Position numbers and translations under genes: made by a program
Origin: Histomonas meleagridis
Lineage: Eukaryota > Parabasalia > Tritrichomonadida > Dientamoebidae
DNA: 64,000 nt
NCBI GenBank assembly: GCA_020186115.1
Contig: WSYJ01000099.1
Coordinates: forward strand, 558,001-622,000
Direction of reading: 5' to 3'
Shown here: positions 18,203-29,107 of the stretch, one piece after another
How the letters are laid out: each line of letters starts with the position of its first letter
Numbering within the stretch: the stretch's first letter is position 1
The notes under the pieces: generated by a model
The model's input: only the letters and a program-made list of their open reading frames with translations
What the model was told of the DNA's origin: nothing
Databases searched by the model: none

Positions 18203-18973
18203 TCAGAAAAAGTCTTGGCGTTGGCTTAGGAGCTTTGTAATAGTGTTGTTGTACGCTTGTTGTTGCTTAAGCTTATTATATTCGACTAGAAATTGATCCA
18301 TGTTGATGGCTTTCGAAGAAAGCTTAGATTGAAGTTCTTGGATTTTAGCATCTACTCTTGCATTTTCATTCTTGAGTTCAGCAATCTTATTATTCTTACT
18401 TTGATTGATCTGGGCAGCAATTGCTTGTTTGCTTTGAGTTAATTGGACTTCTAATTGTTGCTTTGTGGAAATACTTTGGGTAAGGAGGCTTGATTTTTGA
18501 CTAATTCCGGATGCCGCTGTTTTGACTTTGTTCTTGAGATTATTGGCGTTACCCTCTGAGGAACGTTTGGCATTGATCGCATTTGAATACGTTGGGAGAG
18601 ATGAAAGAAATTCTAGACGACCTTCAGGAGTTGCAATCTTTGAAGGTGGGAAAGATTGGATGCTTGATTGTATTTCAGTGGGATTTGGTTGAAAAGGTTG
18701 AGGTTTGTTAATAGATGCATAACAAGAAAGTTGAGAAAGAATGTCACTAATTGTAAAAACGCTTTGCCAATATCGTATTATTGGGATAGAAATCGCAGCA
18801 CCATTTGAAGTTACTGAAGGAGGTGAAATAGGAAAATTATTTTGCAAGATAATTATGAAATTATCTTCGCTATTTGGAAATTTAATAGACATTTCAAATT
18901 GGCTCTTGCACACCAAGGTTGGATACTTCTTTTTTGCTTCAAATGCCTGAATCATAGAAGTAGCTTGTGTCAT
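18203..18973 (-). CDS. VPS37: VPS37-like ESCRT-I subunit
   Basis: The start is the ATG at 18973 (MTQATSMIQAF; 256 aa), because the frame upstream opens only with TTG. ESCRT-I sorts ubiquitinated cargo into multivesicular bodies. Residues ~10-90 resemble a degenerate UEV-like fold as in VPS37A (YPTLVCKSQFEMSIKFPNSE, NNFPISPPSV, IIRYW). A proline-rich linker follows. The last ~110 residues are a coiled coil followed by a Mod(r)-type end (INMDQFLVEYNKLKQQQAYN). The C-terminus stops at LLSQRQDFF. The domain order favours VPS37; a generic coiled-coil protein is the alternative. A minus-strand TTTAACCGTC box lies 28-37 bases upstream (19001-19010). Confidence 0.55.
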   Translation of the reverse strand: MTQATSMIQAFEAKKKYPTLVCKSQFEMSIKFPNSEDNFIIILQNNFPISPPSVTSNGAAISIPIIRYWQSVFTISDILSQLSCYASINKPQPFQPNPTEIQSSIQSFPPSKIATPEGRLEFLSSLPTYSNAINAKRSSEGNANNLKNKVKTAASGISQKSSLLTQSISTKQQLEVQLTQSKQAIAAQINQSKNNKIAELKNENARVDAKIQELQSKLSSKAINMDQFLVEYNKLKQQQAYNNTITKLLSQRQDFF

Positions 18974-19166
18974 GAGAAATATGTCACTTTTCAATATTTT
19001 GACGGTTAAAAATAAAGCATTGTATTAAACGTTCTCTTTGGCAACATGCTTTCTGCAGAAACAAAAACAATTTATTACAAGATAAGTCAATTCATATTTA
19101 GTTATGTTTCTTAAAATGTAATTCTAAAGAAAAAAAAAAATAAGTAAAATATGTGAACTTTAATAT

Positions 19167-19769
19167 TTATTTGTTGAGTTCACTCTTAAGTGAGACAATT
19201 TTTGCCTTGAATTCGTTCATTTGTTGCTTGTCTTCCTCCTTTTCAGCTGTCTGCAAGCGTTGATCAAGGAAATTAATTATGTTATCCATTGACTGGTTAT
19301 ATTGAGTTAAAAACTCGTTTGCATAATTAAACATATCAGTAGCAACTGTTTTCCATGGGATGTTGCTATTGTTAAGTCCGATTTCATAAGCTTTTTTATA
19401 CTCGTTTTGAGATTCTTTAATATTATTTCTCCTTGATTCAACATCAGCAAGGTATTCATGAACTTCAATAAGGTCTCCCTCAAAGCTTCCATCTTGATCA
19501 ATATTTTCATAGACAGTCACTGCATTTGTTAAAACAATTTTTGCTTCTTCCAAGATTGAGTCAAGATTATCCTCGTCAACGTCTTCAAAATCTGTTGAAA
19601 GGATTAAGCATCTCCCATAGTTTGTAAAGTCGATTGCCATATCAAGAGAGAAAGGAAAATCTTTATCAAAATTTTTGAGCAATTCACGATATGCATCGCA
19701 AGCCTCAGTGTAATGCTCGTCGTTAAAGAGAGCTTGGGCTTCCATGCGAAGAGAGCGATTATCTTCCAT
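19167..19769 (-). CDS. SHNi-TPR/NASP-like histone chaperone
   Basis: 200 residues of TPR-type helices. The first repeat (AQALFNDEHYTEACDAYRELL) is followed by TNYGRCLILSTDF, an interrupting acidic stretch (FEDVDEDNLDSILEEAK), and two more repeats (AVTVYENI, LADVESRRNNIKESQNEYKKAYEIGL). An acidic insert between TPR1 and TPR2 is the layout of NASP/Hif1/Sim3 proteins, which chaperone H3 or CENP-A. The protein is much shorter than animal NASP but similar to small fungal forms. No membrane or signal sequence. Promoter elements are close: TCATTT at 19779-19784 and AACCGTT at 19796-19802. A generic TPR protein is the alternative. Confidence 0.5.
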   Translation of the reverse strand: MEDNRSLRMEAQALFNDEHYTEACDAYRELLKNFDKDFPFSLDMAIDFTNYGRCLILSTDFEDVDEDNLDSILEEAKIVLTNAVTVYENIDQDGSFEGDLIEVHEYLADVESRRNNIKESQNEYKKAYEIGLNNSNIPWKTVATDMFNYANEFLTQYNQSMDNIINFLDQRLQTAEKEEDKQQMNEFKAKIVSLKSELNK

Positions 19770-19778
19770 TTTTATTAT

Positions 19779-19802
19779 AAATGACTTGGCATACTAACCG
19801 TT
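19779..19802 (-). promoter_or_regulatory. Initiator TCATTT and AACCGTT-like box of the TPR gene
   Basis: Reading the minus strand towards the gene, an AACGGTT (19796-19802) is followed by TCATTT (19779-19784) and the ATG ten bases later. The two elements in this order are the clearest example of the local promoter pattern. Confidence 0.5.
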
Positions 19803-19984
19803 GGCATTGTTCAAATTTTGAGTTAAAACGAGTTCACCTTTCGGTTAGAATATTAACGTTCATCACCTTTTTATTTGTTCGTTGAAATGAAGATCAATTT
19901 TTCTCCTTTAGAAGAAACTGAATACATATAAAAATCTCATATTAAAAATTAGAAAATTCATTTCTTTATTTATAATAATAATAA

Positions 19985-22745
19985 TTATTTCTTTTTAAGC
20001 AATTTCACAATGTCTTTATGCCCTTCATTAGATGCAATTTTACATGCTGTTTCAAATATATATTATAAATTTTATATAATATTTTTTTATTCCAAATTTT
20101 GAAGACATATATTAAATTCATTAATAAAATATTTTTAATATTTAAATTTATTCCTTTTTGTTTAATAAGCAATTTAACTATTTCAGTTGAACCTTTTCTT
20201 GCTGCATACATTAAAGCTGTTTCAAACAATATCATAAGACTTCAATTTTAGTTATAAAACATCGAATGATAAATACGAATTTCAAAATTACTAAACAAAA
20301 TTTATCTTTAATGTTTAAATTAATTCCTTTATACTTAAGAAGCATTTTTATAATTTCAATTTGCTCTGTTTCTACTGCATAAATAAGAGCAGTTTTAAGT
20401 CGTAATAATAAATACCAAATTTTATGAAGAAATATAAAACTATTAAAACAAATACGAAATTAAACAAACAAATATCTCTATTATTTATTTTGATTCCTTC
20501 TTTTTGAAGAATCAATTTAGCGATTTCAAAATGCTCATTCACAATTGCTAGTAAAAGTGCATTTCGAAATTATATTAATTAAATCCAAATATTTTGAATC
20601 ATCAAATCATTTAATATAAACATCAAAAAAAAAACTATTATATTTCATCCTTAACATTAATATCAATTTCTTTTTGTTCAAGAAGTAATTTGACTATTTC
20701 TGTATAACCATTTTCAGATGCTAAAATAAGTGCTGTGTTAAATAATTTAAATAATTTCCAAATATTATTTTGAAATACCAAATTATTAAAATAAATTATA
20801 AATAAAACAAATAAATATTTTTAGCATTAATATCAATTCCTTCTTGTTCAAGAAGTATTTTCATTATTTCTGGTTGATTACATTGAGCTGCTAAGATCAA
20901 TGCATTAAAAAATTATTTAAATAAAATTCAAAAAATATTTTAAAATGCCATAAAATATTATAAACAAATTTCAAATAACATAAATAAAAATTAATATTAT
21001 CACGAATATCTTCATGTTTTAATAAAGTTTGTATAATATCAGGCCAACCTCTTTCAATTGCTTCAACTAATAATGTTATAAACATATTAAATAAATTCCA
21101 TAAATTATAAATTAAACATGAAGTTTTAATGATTAACTTTAAATAAAACATAAAAGTATAAAAAGTATAAAAAATATTTTTTGCAGTATAATCGATATCT
21201 TTTTGTTCAAGTAAGAATTCAACAACATCAATTTTATTCTCAATTGCTGCTAATAAAAGTGCTGTATTAAATAATTTAAGTCATTATTATAACATAATAA
21301 AAAACATTAAATCATTAAAATTAATCAAATCTTTATAATTAATATCAGTTTTCTCATTTTGAAGTAATAATTTAACAATATCAATGTTCCCTTTAGAAGA
21401 TGCTTCCAGAAAAGCAGTTTTACATTATTAAAATAAATTCCAATTAAAAGATAAAAATTTCAAACATTTATTATAAAAATCATATAAAACATTGAGACAG
21501 TTTTTGCATTAACATCAATTTCCTGATTTTCGAGAAGTATTTCAGCAATTTTTCCAGTTAATGCTAACATTAAAGGAGTCATAAAACATGAAAATGAACA
21601 CCAATAAATCATAAATAACATTTTTAGATTTAGCGTTAATATCAATTCCATCTTTTTTAGCAACAAATTCAACAAGTTCATAATTAGATGTACGTGTTGC
21701 ATAAACTAAAATATTTTTCGGAGTTTGATGGTTTTCAAGAAAATATTTCAGAAGAAACAAATTTCCATTTTTTGCACATTTATTAATTATTTCATCATTA
21801 ATTTCTAAGTTTTTTTCCATCAAAAATGTTAATATTTCAAAGTTATCCCAGATAATACATTTCTTTCCTAACTCTTGCAAATTATCAATTTCGTCTAATT
21901 TGTTTTCATAAATATATCTAAAGACATCATTTCGATGGAATATAATTGCTATTTCATATGCACCTTTAAATGATGAATGATTTTGTTCACATAAATGAAT
22001 GATTTCAATGTTTCCACCTGCAACTGCGTATTTACCTGTGTTATTTACATTTGCACCATTCATAAGTAAAAACTTAAAACATTTTATAGAAGAAAAAAAT
22101 GCTGCATAATCAATTATTAATAGAAATGGATGTTTTAGGAGAAAACATGATTCATATTGACTTCTTTCAATTTGTTGATTAAATGAAAAGTCTTTTAGTG
22201 TTGATAATTCTTGCAATTGTTCAATATCATCATTTCGTAATACTTCGGCAATTTTGGTTGGATTAACTCCTTCATGAAACAATTTTTTATGAAGTTCTTT
22301 GGACTCACTTAGATTTGGTCGATGATGAATAAAAAATAATGAACGTATATTTTTTATAATATCTTCACTATAATAACCATCTTCAATTAACATTTCCATA
22401 AGATAAATACTTTCATATACATTATATCGTTTCCTATTTGTTATATAATTATAAAATATTTCAATGGGATTTTGGTCAAATAATTTTTCGCTTTCTTCTT
22501 TTTTGTAATTTCTTTAAAAAACGTAAATACACATGAATATTTCCCTTTCTCGCTACGAAAAAAGAAAATATTAAATGGCATAATTCCAAATTAATTGAAT
22601 ATGAATAATTTGTATCAAATAGATTAATGATTTCATCAATAGATGTTTCAATATTTGATTCATTTAACTCGTAAACAATATGATTTATAGACTGAAGATA
22701 AGAAAGAGAATCTTTCGTGTTGATTTCCTGATTTTCTTGAGACAT
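19985..22745 (-). CDS. DUF3447/ankyrin-repeat protein gene interrupted by AT-rich spacers
   Basis: Starts at the ATG at 22745 (MSQENQEINTKDS), preceded by TCATTCACATTTTG. The N-terminal region breaks frame once at a run of six A near 22500; one A fewer restores an open path into the next block (22399-21542). That block has the trichomonad DUF3447 layout: IAEVLRNDDIEQLQEL, LLIIDYAAFFSSIKCFKFLL, AVAGGNIEIIHLCEQNHSSF. About eleven ankyrin modules of exactly 29 codons follow, for example TALMYAARKGSTEIVKLL, ending in KDIVKLLKKK and a stop at 19985. Module-to-module spacers are 49, 83, 66, 102, 83, 83, 86, 83, 86 and 83 nt, most with stops. Diverged modules that all keep frame argue that the protein is still made. 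A cytoplasmic scaffold is likely; function unknown. Confidence 0.5.
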
Positions 22746-22821
22746 TTCAAAATGTGAATGACATGTGATGTGAAACAGATGCAACGATAAAATTCTAAAC
22801 AAAAAATCCTTTTTACTTATC

Positions 22822-25686
22822 TTAAATATTCGACATCATTGATGTGGATTCCTCATCAACATCATCATTACTTTTCCCTGTTATTTTTGCAGTCAAATCC
22901 AATATTGTATCTGCAATTTTATCAATATAATTTTGTGCATCATTTGGCTTATTCCTATAGATACCCTTTAATTCTTGTATGTACTTAAAGAGTTCTTGAA
23001 TTTCTGGTTGTCTATCAGCAATACTTTCTAAGTCATCTTTCATTTTTTTCTTTATTTCTTCATTCTCCTTCTGTAAAGTATTCAAATCCATTCTTTTCAG
23101 TTCTTTTTCAACGTCCACAGCTTTTTGATTGATGTTACTTACTTCCGATTGAATACTTTTGAATTCGTTTTTGATGTTCGAAATTTGTTTTAACGTATCA
23201 ATAATTTCATTTTTATTCTTCATATATTTAACATTAACATTCCGATACTTATGCATTAACTTCCTTATTATTTGGTTATTGTTTTCATATACTCGTTGTT
23301 GATAATTATAAAAACATTGGTAATAATTTGACTTGTTTTTGATCGTGGATTTGTCAGGCAAAACCGTCGGATCGATTTCTTCAGAATTTTGTTGAACTTC
23401 ACCAAACATTTCATTAAGTATTGAAAGTTCGGATTTTGTTAAGTTTATTTCGGTTTTGTTTTCAAATTGATGTGATTTATATTGATTAGATAAAGAAATA
23501 TATTTCGATTCAAGATATGATATAATTTCATTCGTGTAATAATTAGAATCAATATTATGCGACTGATGTAACGATTCCTTACATTGATTAAATGCTTGCT
23601 TAGATGCATCAAAAACTGATCTTGTGATTTCTTCAATAGTTTTCGGAGATGTTAAAAGTTCTTTAGCTTCATCAAATAGTTCATCCGATTGGTTCTCTTG
23701 AAACATATGCAAAAGTGAAGATACTTTTTCGAAATTTTGATATTCAATTCTTAAAAGTTCAATATTATCAAAATATTTTTGCTCATAATCATCCCTTAAT
23801 TTGATTAATTTGTTGAATTTCTCGGATAATGACATAATTGGATCATCTTCTTTTATCAGTTCAAATTTTGATGAAAAACTAACTAACCCTAAATTAGATG
23901 AAAAAACTTGTTTCGTTATATCATATGATCCACATAAAGACCATTTAGAATCTTTATATCTCCATATGTCATTAAGCTTATTTCCTTTTTCGTCAAAGCC
24001 GCCTGCAATATAGAAATAACCGTCACGATAGAACGATTGATGTGAATGTCTGTGGGGTGGCCCGTCGGTTGTAATAAAATGCCACGAAGGATTCGTTATG
24101 TCATGTGAACTTAAATCAAGTTCCCACAAGTCGTTTAAAACCGCTTTGTTTTCTGATAAACCGCCGAAAAGGTAAATTTTTTTGTCGCAAATTGTCATTG
24201 TGTGATGTATTCGAGAAATTGGTTTATCACCTGTTGGAATGAAATCTCGATACGTACAAATGCCATTGCAATAAATTATTAATAAAAGTTTCGATGAAAA
24301 TTTGGAACAACATAACCCGCCAAATGTATAAATATATGTTTTCCCATTTCGTTTTAATGCAGCAGAACAATGATTCGTTAACATTGGATATGTTGATCCT
24401 AATGTTCTTGAATGAAACCATTTAGTCTTCTTACAATCAAAAACCCATAAATCTGTTCCGTGATCTGCACCATCTCCCCCAAGAAGTCCGAATTTAGATT
24501 TACTAACTTGGAATAAAGAGAAATCAGTTCTTTTCCCAGGCACTTGTTCCAAATCTAGACGAACAAATTTTTCATTTAATTCATATGAATAATATGATGA
24601 AATTTTTGTTTCAGTATTGAATAAAAATAACCCTACATCATTCCCTGAGATAAAGCCGACCAAATTTTCTGTTGATTTTGGGAATTCATCATTTTCTTCT
24701 TTTGGAATTAACGGTTGCTCTTCCTTAACGGTCGCCTTTGATGGCTTTGGTTCGAATTGGAACTGATCAGTGGACTTTATGAGCTCCATGATGTGTGGTG
24801 GGATTTCTGGTATTTTCCCTCCAATGGCGAATGAGTTTCGAGATGTTGAAGATTCTGATTCACTTATTGAATCACTCGCTGATTCAAAACGTGATGGAGA
24901 TAACTCACCTAACATTTTCATCTGTGCTGAAGAGAGCTTTCTTTGTAATCTAGCATTGCTTTTGTATAAAGGCCTTTTGTGATTGATGGAGCCAAGATCA
25001 CTTGAGCTAAATGAAATTGGAGCCCTTGTGGCTGATTTTGTAGCTTTCCTAACTACATGCTTTGACCTAAGTGTGATATTAGGTGTTTTCAGTGATGACT
25101 CAAGACTTTGTGATGGAGATTCTTCACTAGGAGCAAGTTGATGTATTGATTCTTCTTGACTCACTGAATCATTTTTAGAAGGTTCACTGATTTCTGTGAA
25201 TTCTAAACTACTTGAAATGATAATTGGTGAATTTATATCACTTAATAATTTGGGTTTTTCTTCTTTATCAGCATTATCAGGATTACTGTTTTCTAAATTT
25301 TGCTTGTTATCAATTGAATCTGAATGTTCCTTAGTTGATGGTTTTTCAATTTCTGTGCTTTTTGTATTTTCACCTGAAGAAGAACCAGAATTATTATCAG
25401 ACGAAACAGAACCTTCAGATTTTTTTGTTGAAGAATTATTATCACTTGAAGAGGGAACCATTGCTTGACTATCATAACTTGATGACGCTTCACCAGACGA
25501 TGATGAATCTAGATTACTTCCAGAGGAAGAATATGAACTACTTTGTTGAGTGTTTGATGAAGATGATGTTGTTTCGGAGTCACTTTCTGATGAATCTTGG
25601 TCACTATCTTCTGAGGATATTTTCTTTTTTGTTATACTTTGTTTGCTCATTTTTTTTTCTTCTGCTTGAAGACCGTTAATATGCAT
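22822..25686 (-). CDS. Kelch-repeat and coiled-coil protein with Ser/Asp-rich N-terminus
   Basis: 954 residues from the ATG at 25686; a second ATG at codon 13 (MSKQSITKKK) is also plausible. Residues ~20-330 are very rich in Ser, Asp and Glu and look disordered and heavily phosphorylatable. Residues ~345-620 contain kelch repeats of a beta-propeller (FGLLGGDGADHGTDLWVFD, YIYTFGGLCC, KIYLFGGLSENKAVLNDLWE, YFYIAGGFDEKGNKLNDIW). Residues ~630-935 form a long coiled coil. The arrangement resembles kelch-coiled-coil scaffolds that bind the cytoskeleton or formins in other protists. AAACCGTTTT (25690-25699) lies 4-13 bases upstream. No membrane segment. Confidence 0.75.
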   Translation of the reverse strand: MHINGLQAEEKKMSKQSITKKKISSEDSDQDSSESDSETTSSSSNTQQSSSYSSSGSNLDSSSSGEASSSYDSQAMVPSSSDNNSSTKKSEGSVSSDNNSGSSSGENTKSTEIEKPSTKEHSDSIDNKQNLENSNPDNADKEEKPKLLSDINSPIIISSSLEFTEISEPSKNDSVSQEESIHQLAPSEESPSQSLESSLKTPNITLRSKHVVRKATKSATRAPISFSSSDLGSINHKRPLYKSNARLQRKLSSAQMKMLGELSPSRFESASDSISESESSTSRNSFAIGGKIPEIPPHIMELIKSTDQFQFEPKPSKATVKEEQPLIPKEENDEFPKSTENLVGFISGNDVGLFLFNTETKISSYYSYELNEKFVRLDLEQVPGKRTDFSLFQVSKSKFGLLGGDGADHGTDLWVFDCKKTKWFHSRTLGSTYPMLTNHCSAALKRNGKTYIYTFGGLCCSKFSSKLLLIIYCNGICTYRDFIPTGDKPISRIHHTMTICDKKIYLFGGLSENKAVLNDLWELDLSSHDITNPSWHFITTDGPPHRHSHQSFYRDGYFYIAGGFDEKGNKLNDIWRYKDSKWSLCGSYDITKQVFSSNLGLVSFSSKFELIKEDDPIMSLSEKFNKLIKLRDDYEQKYFDNIELLRIEYQNFEKVSSLLHMFQENQSDELFDEAKELLTSPKTIEEITRSVFDASKQAFNQCKESLHQSHNIDSNYYTNEIISYLESKYISLSNQYKSHQFENKTEINLTKSELSILNEMFGEVQQNSEEIDPTVLPDKSTIKNKSNYYQCFYNYQQRVYENNNQIIRKLMHKYRNVNVKYMKNKNEIIDTLKQISNIKNEFKSIQSEVSNINQKAVDVEKELKRMDLNTLQKENEEIKKKMKDDLESIADRQPEIQELFKYIQELKGIYRNKPNDAQNYIDKIADTILDLTAKITGKSNDDVDEESTSMMSNI

Positions 25687-25689
25687 TTC

Positions 25690-25699
25690 AAACCGTTTT
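25690..25699 (-). promoter_or_regulatory. AACCGTT-like upstream motif of the kelch gene
   Basis: AAACCGTTTT on the plus strand (AAAACGGTTT on the minus) lies 4-13 bases before the ATG at 25686. Confidence 0.4.
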
Positions 25700-26105
25700 G
25701 GTACACCCCAATATTTTCATAAATTTCTTTCTTCTATTCTTTTTCTACTTATTTTTCCAAATTTTAATATAAAATAATTCAATTTTTTTCTGTAAAATTC
25801 ATATAATAATTTTTTTATGTTAAATTTTATAATTTCATTTCTTTTATGTAAATCATCCTCAAATTTTCTTCTTCAAAATAATCATGTTTACAATTTCTTT
25901 ATATTTTATCTTTTTATCACAAAAGATAAAATTATTGCCAATATTACAGTTGAAATAACGATTGCATTATTAATTTTCTTTATGTTTTGATGGAATCCTT
26001 CAATGATTTCAACATGTTCAAGTTACTTCACATCCGACACTTTTGTTCAATGGCTATTACACAAATTGATAACTTTTATTGCGGTTTATGTGAATCTTAT
26101 TTTGG
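25700..26105. other. Divergent intergenic region, kelch gene / Argonaute
   Basis: Very T-rich on the plus strand. It serves two divergent genes. The only motif seen on the Argonaute side is GCGGTTTA at 26081-26088, 18-25 bases before its ATG. Confidence 0.45.
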
Positions 26106-28559
26106 ATGAAGCCTCAAGCCAAGGGCCGTAGGATGTCACGAAATAAAAGTCGTGACGAAGATGAATCATGTTACGATTTACGTGTTAAACTTGGTGATAA
26201 TGATACAGTCCCAAGAGAAATTCACTTCTCTCAGAACCATGCTTCACGTGTTCAAATCGAAACTAATGTATACGACCTTACATTATCACAAAATAAACAA
26301 ATTTATCAATACACAGTTACGCTTATACCAGAAATTTTAAGCCCAAGACTTATCAACCATTATCTTTATACGGCATTATGTCCAGAAGGTGGTCCAATGG
26401 GTACAAACGAACGCTGGCAAAATATTATTTTTGATGGGCAACATATTCTTTATACAACTTATCCTGATCTTGCTAATGAATATCCTGTAAAGCCTAGTAA
26501 TGATTCGGACAAAGAAATCATTGTCAAGATCGACCAAGCTCGTCAAATCTCACCTGATGATATTCAATCACTTCTTACAATATATAATACAACATTCCAT
26601 AAAGCATATCATACACTTGGGCTTACTCCATTTCGACAAAAATGGATTGATGACCGAAGTGGTCAACGTGCAGGGGGCTTTTCAATCAAGTCAGGATTTA
26701 TTCCATCAGTTGCCCAATTATCAAGTGGGTTATCATATTTAATTGATACTGCATCACGTATAGATCGTCAAGGGACTCTTACGGACTATCTTTCTGAAGG
26801 AATTAACAATCCAAATCGTCGTCAATTTCTTGAAGAATCAATCCGATCACTTCAACTCCAAACGAGTCACATGAAAAAGAAGCAACGTCAGATTGTCCCC
26901 CACAAAATCTTATGGGACCAAAAACCACAAACCCAACAATTTGATCGATATGATCCTAAGACGAAAGAAACCACCAAAATGACAATTTCCCAATACTTTG
27001 AACAAGTATATAACCACAAGTGTAGAAACAACGATGTTCTTATCGACATTGTTTCCAAGCGTGATGGTAAGGAAAATCATCTCTTATTCCCATCATCAGT
27101 CATCAGCATTTCCGGCATTACTGATGCAGAGCGACGCAGTGGTTCAACGATGCGTGATATTGCCAAGCATACGAAGATGACAGCTTCTGAGCGTAAGCAA
27201 AAATTAGATAATTTTGTGAACACGCTTAAGGGCGAATCGCACACGTCGACCTTCTTAAAGAATTGGGGCTTCGAAATTGGGCAAAGCAAGAAAGTCGACG
27301 GGTATCAAATCCAAGCGCCGACGTTAAGTTTCACAAATAAGAGCGGAACCATTGATTCACGTCCGGACGACAAGTTGTCATTCCAAGGCAAGTGGCGTGA
27401 ATATGGCCTATATCAGGCGCCACAGTTTAAGTCCAATATATTGTTAGTTACATTACCTGAACAACGTGGCATTGAACAACGTTTTAGAAGTGATTTAGAA
27501 AAGGTTTCAACTGGTTTGGGCATTCATTTACCACAAATTAAGGTAATCCACGCACAAAACCCACACCCGAATAGCTATAACCTTGCCATCCTTGAGGAGA
27601 TCGACAAGAACGGAGTACCATCATTTATTATATGCTTATTAAGAGATAACAAAAAAGAATATTATGACAAAATTAAAGAGATGTTAACGGTCAACTTGGG
27701 TATGCCCTCACAGTGTATCGTCGAGAATACAATCAGCAGAAGCAAGGGGTTAAGCGTGGCAACAAACATAGCCATTCAAATTGCAAGTAAAATTAAAGGG
27801 GTGCCCACAAAAGTGTCATCCCATGACATATCGTTGGGTCATACAATGGTTATCGGATTATCGATAACGATCTCAAGAGGCTCATCACCAGTATGCGCTG
27901 GTACAGCTTCTACGAATAATGACTTGTCACAATTTCATTCGAGATCATTTGGATTACAACCTGGACAAAATATTATCCCTAATGATGTCCTTTGTGAGTT
28001 CTTGACAAGTGCATTAGATGAATATAAACTTCAAAATGGAGAATTCCCAAAGCGTATCGTAGTATATCGTGAAGGTGTTAGTTATGGACAAATGCCAAAA
28101 CTAAAAGAAAATGAAGTGAAAAGCATAACGGAAACCTTAGAAAAAGTTACGGGCGATAGCAACATTTCTTTGGTTTACATGATCGCTCAGAAACATGGAT
28201 CAGTTCGAATTATGAAGGTGAACGGGAATAGCGTGGTAAATGCTGACGCTGGTACTGTCGTAACAGATCAAATTGGAGCTAAAGGCGTGGCTGAGTTTTA
28301 TTTGGTGTCTCATCACGCTAACCAAGGATCAGCAACACCAACAAGATACACAATAATACATCACTCGCCTGTCACATGGGAAGATGACCAACTGATTTTG
28401 TTGACTCATTACCAAACTTTGCAATATCCAAATTGGCCTGGCGCAATTCGAATTCCAGCTTGCTTGATGCTCGCGGGCAGATTGGCCGAAATGACAAAGT
28501 CTCATTTGGGTAGTAACCCGCCTCATCAGAATTTGTGGAACTTCTTGCACTTCCTTTGA
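26106..28559 (+). CDS. AGO: Argonaute/Piwi-family protein with degraded catalytic tetrad
   Basis: 817 residues: N-terminal domain (to ~280), PAZ (~285-400, with ISQYFEQVYN and HLLFPSSVISI), MID (~470-570) and PIWI (~575-817). The MID guide 5'-phosphate pocket looks intact (Tyr520-Lys524 in YYDKIK, Gln536, Lys562/564). The PIWI slicer tetrad is not. The first Asp of the GxD motif reads Ser (IGLSI, Ser586). The Asp of YRDGV is Glu656 (YREGV). The His of PTHY is Arg747 (PTRY). It should bind a small RNA but not cut, suggesting silencing through recruitment of partners. Neighbouring genes show no RNAi link. Full length without frame breaks implies it is maintained. The start at 26106 is the first ATG after the promoter region. 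Confidence 0.9.
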   Translation: MKPQAKGRRMSRNKSRDEDESCYDLRVKLGDNDTVPREIHFSQNHASRVQIETNVYDLTLSQNKQIYQYTVTLIPEILSPRLINHYLYTALCPEGGPMGTNERWQNIIFDGQHILYTTYPDLANEYPVKPSNDSDKEIIVKIDQARQISPDDIQSLLTIYNTTFHKAYHTLGLTPFRQKWIDDRSGQRAGGFSIKSGFIPSVAQLSSGLSYLIDTASRIDRQGTLTDYLSEGINNPNRRQFLEESIRSLQLQTSHMKKKQRQIVPHKILWDQKPQTQQFDRYDPKTKETTKMTISQYFEQVYNHKCRNNDVLIDIVSKRDGKENHLLFPSSVISISGITDAERRSGSTMRDIAKHTKMTASERKQKLDNFVNTLKGESHTSTFLKNWGFEIGQSKKVDGYQIQAPTLSFTNKSGTIDSRPDDKLSFQGKWREYGLYQAPQFKSNILLVTLPEQRGIEQRFRSDLEKVSTGLGIHLPQIKVIHAQNPHPNSYNLAILEEIDKNGVPSFIICLLRDNKKEYYDKIKEMLTVNLGMPSQCIVENTISRSKGLSVATNIAIQIASKIKGVPTKVSSHDISLGHTMVIGLSITISRGSSPVCAGTASTNNDLSQFHSRSFGLQPGQNIIPNDVLCEFLTSALDEYKLQNGEFPKRIVVYREGVSYGQMPKLKENEVKSITETLEKVTGDSNISLVYMIAQKHGSVRIMKVNGNSVVNADAGTVVTDQIGAKGVAEFYLVSHHANQGSATPTRYTIIHHSPVTWEDDQLILLTHYQTLQYPNWPGAIRIPACLMLAGRLAEMTKSHLGSNPPHQNLWNFLHFL

Positions 28560-29107
28560 ATGGAATGAGTTTTTACTTAATAAAAAACAAATTCAAAAAT
28601 AATCACAAAAAGTGGAAAGTACGTTACAATTCAATTGATGTCATCGTACTTCACAAACGTAAACGGTCGTTTGAATTAACGTCTTCATCTGCAACACGAA
28701 ACGGACCGTCAGCAAAATGAGCAAAAACTGTCTGCGTGACTGTTATTTTTGTCTTGTTTTTACTGATGCCATTAATTAATTCGTGAATCATCTTGCAATG
28801 GGAATGCGTGTGCGTAATTGGCTGATACTGGGAAAGTGTATGCTTTTCATTGCTAGAAATGAAGTTGTTGGTTGTGCGCGACAAAGGGGAATATTATTTC
28901 AGTGCCGGCCACAAAAATTTGACCATGGAAGATAAAAATTGTCCACTTTTTAACACAAAAATATCTGATCGTCTTTTCGGCATTAAAACTGTTCATTGGA
29001 CATTAAGAAATTGTCCACTTTTTTGCCAAAATTTATGATGTATGGCTCTTCCGCTTTTTCTATGAAAAACGATAAATGAAGCAGAAGTTTGTCACTTTTT
29101 GGAAAAA
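28560..29107. other. Intergenic with repeated TTGTC(C)ACTTTTT boxes
   Basis: Less AT-rich than most gaps. TTGTCCACTTTTT occurs at about 28939-28951 and 29012-29024, with a variant TTGTCACTTTTT at 29089-29100, spaced roughly 75 bases. This could be a degenerate tandem repeat or promoter boxes for the locus that follows. A minus-strand frame at 28651-28884 has no recognisable family. Confidence 0.4.

Noticed and set aside
28651-28884. 77-codon minus-strand frame
   Set aside because: No domain, no orthologue-like motif, and it lies in a region of repeated boxes.
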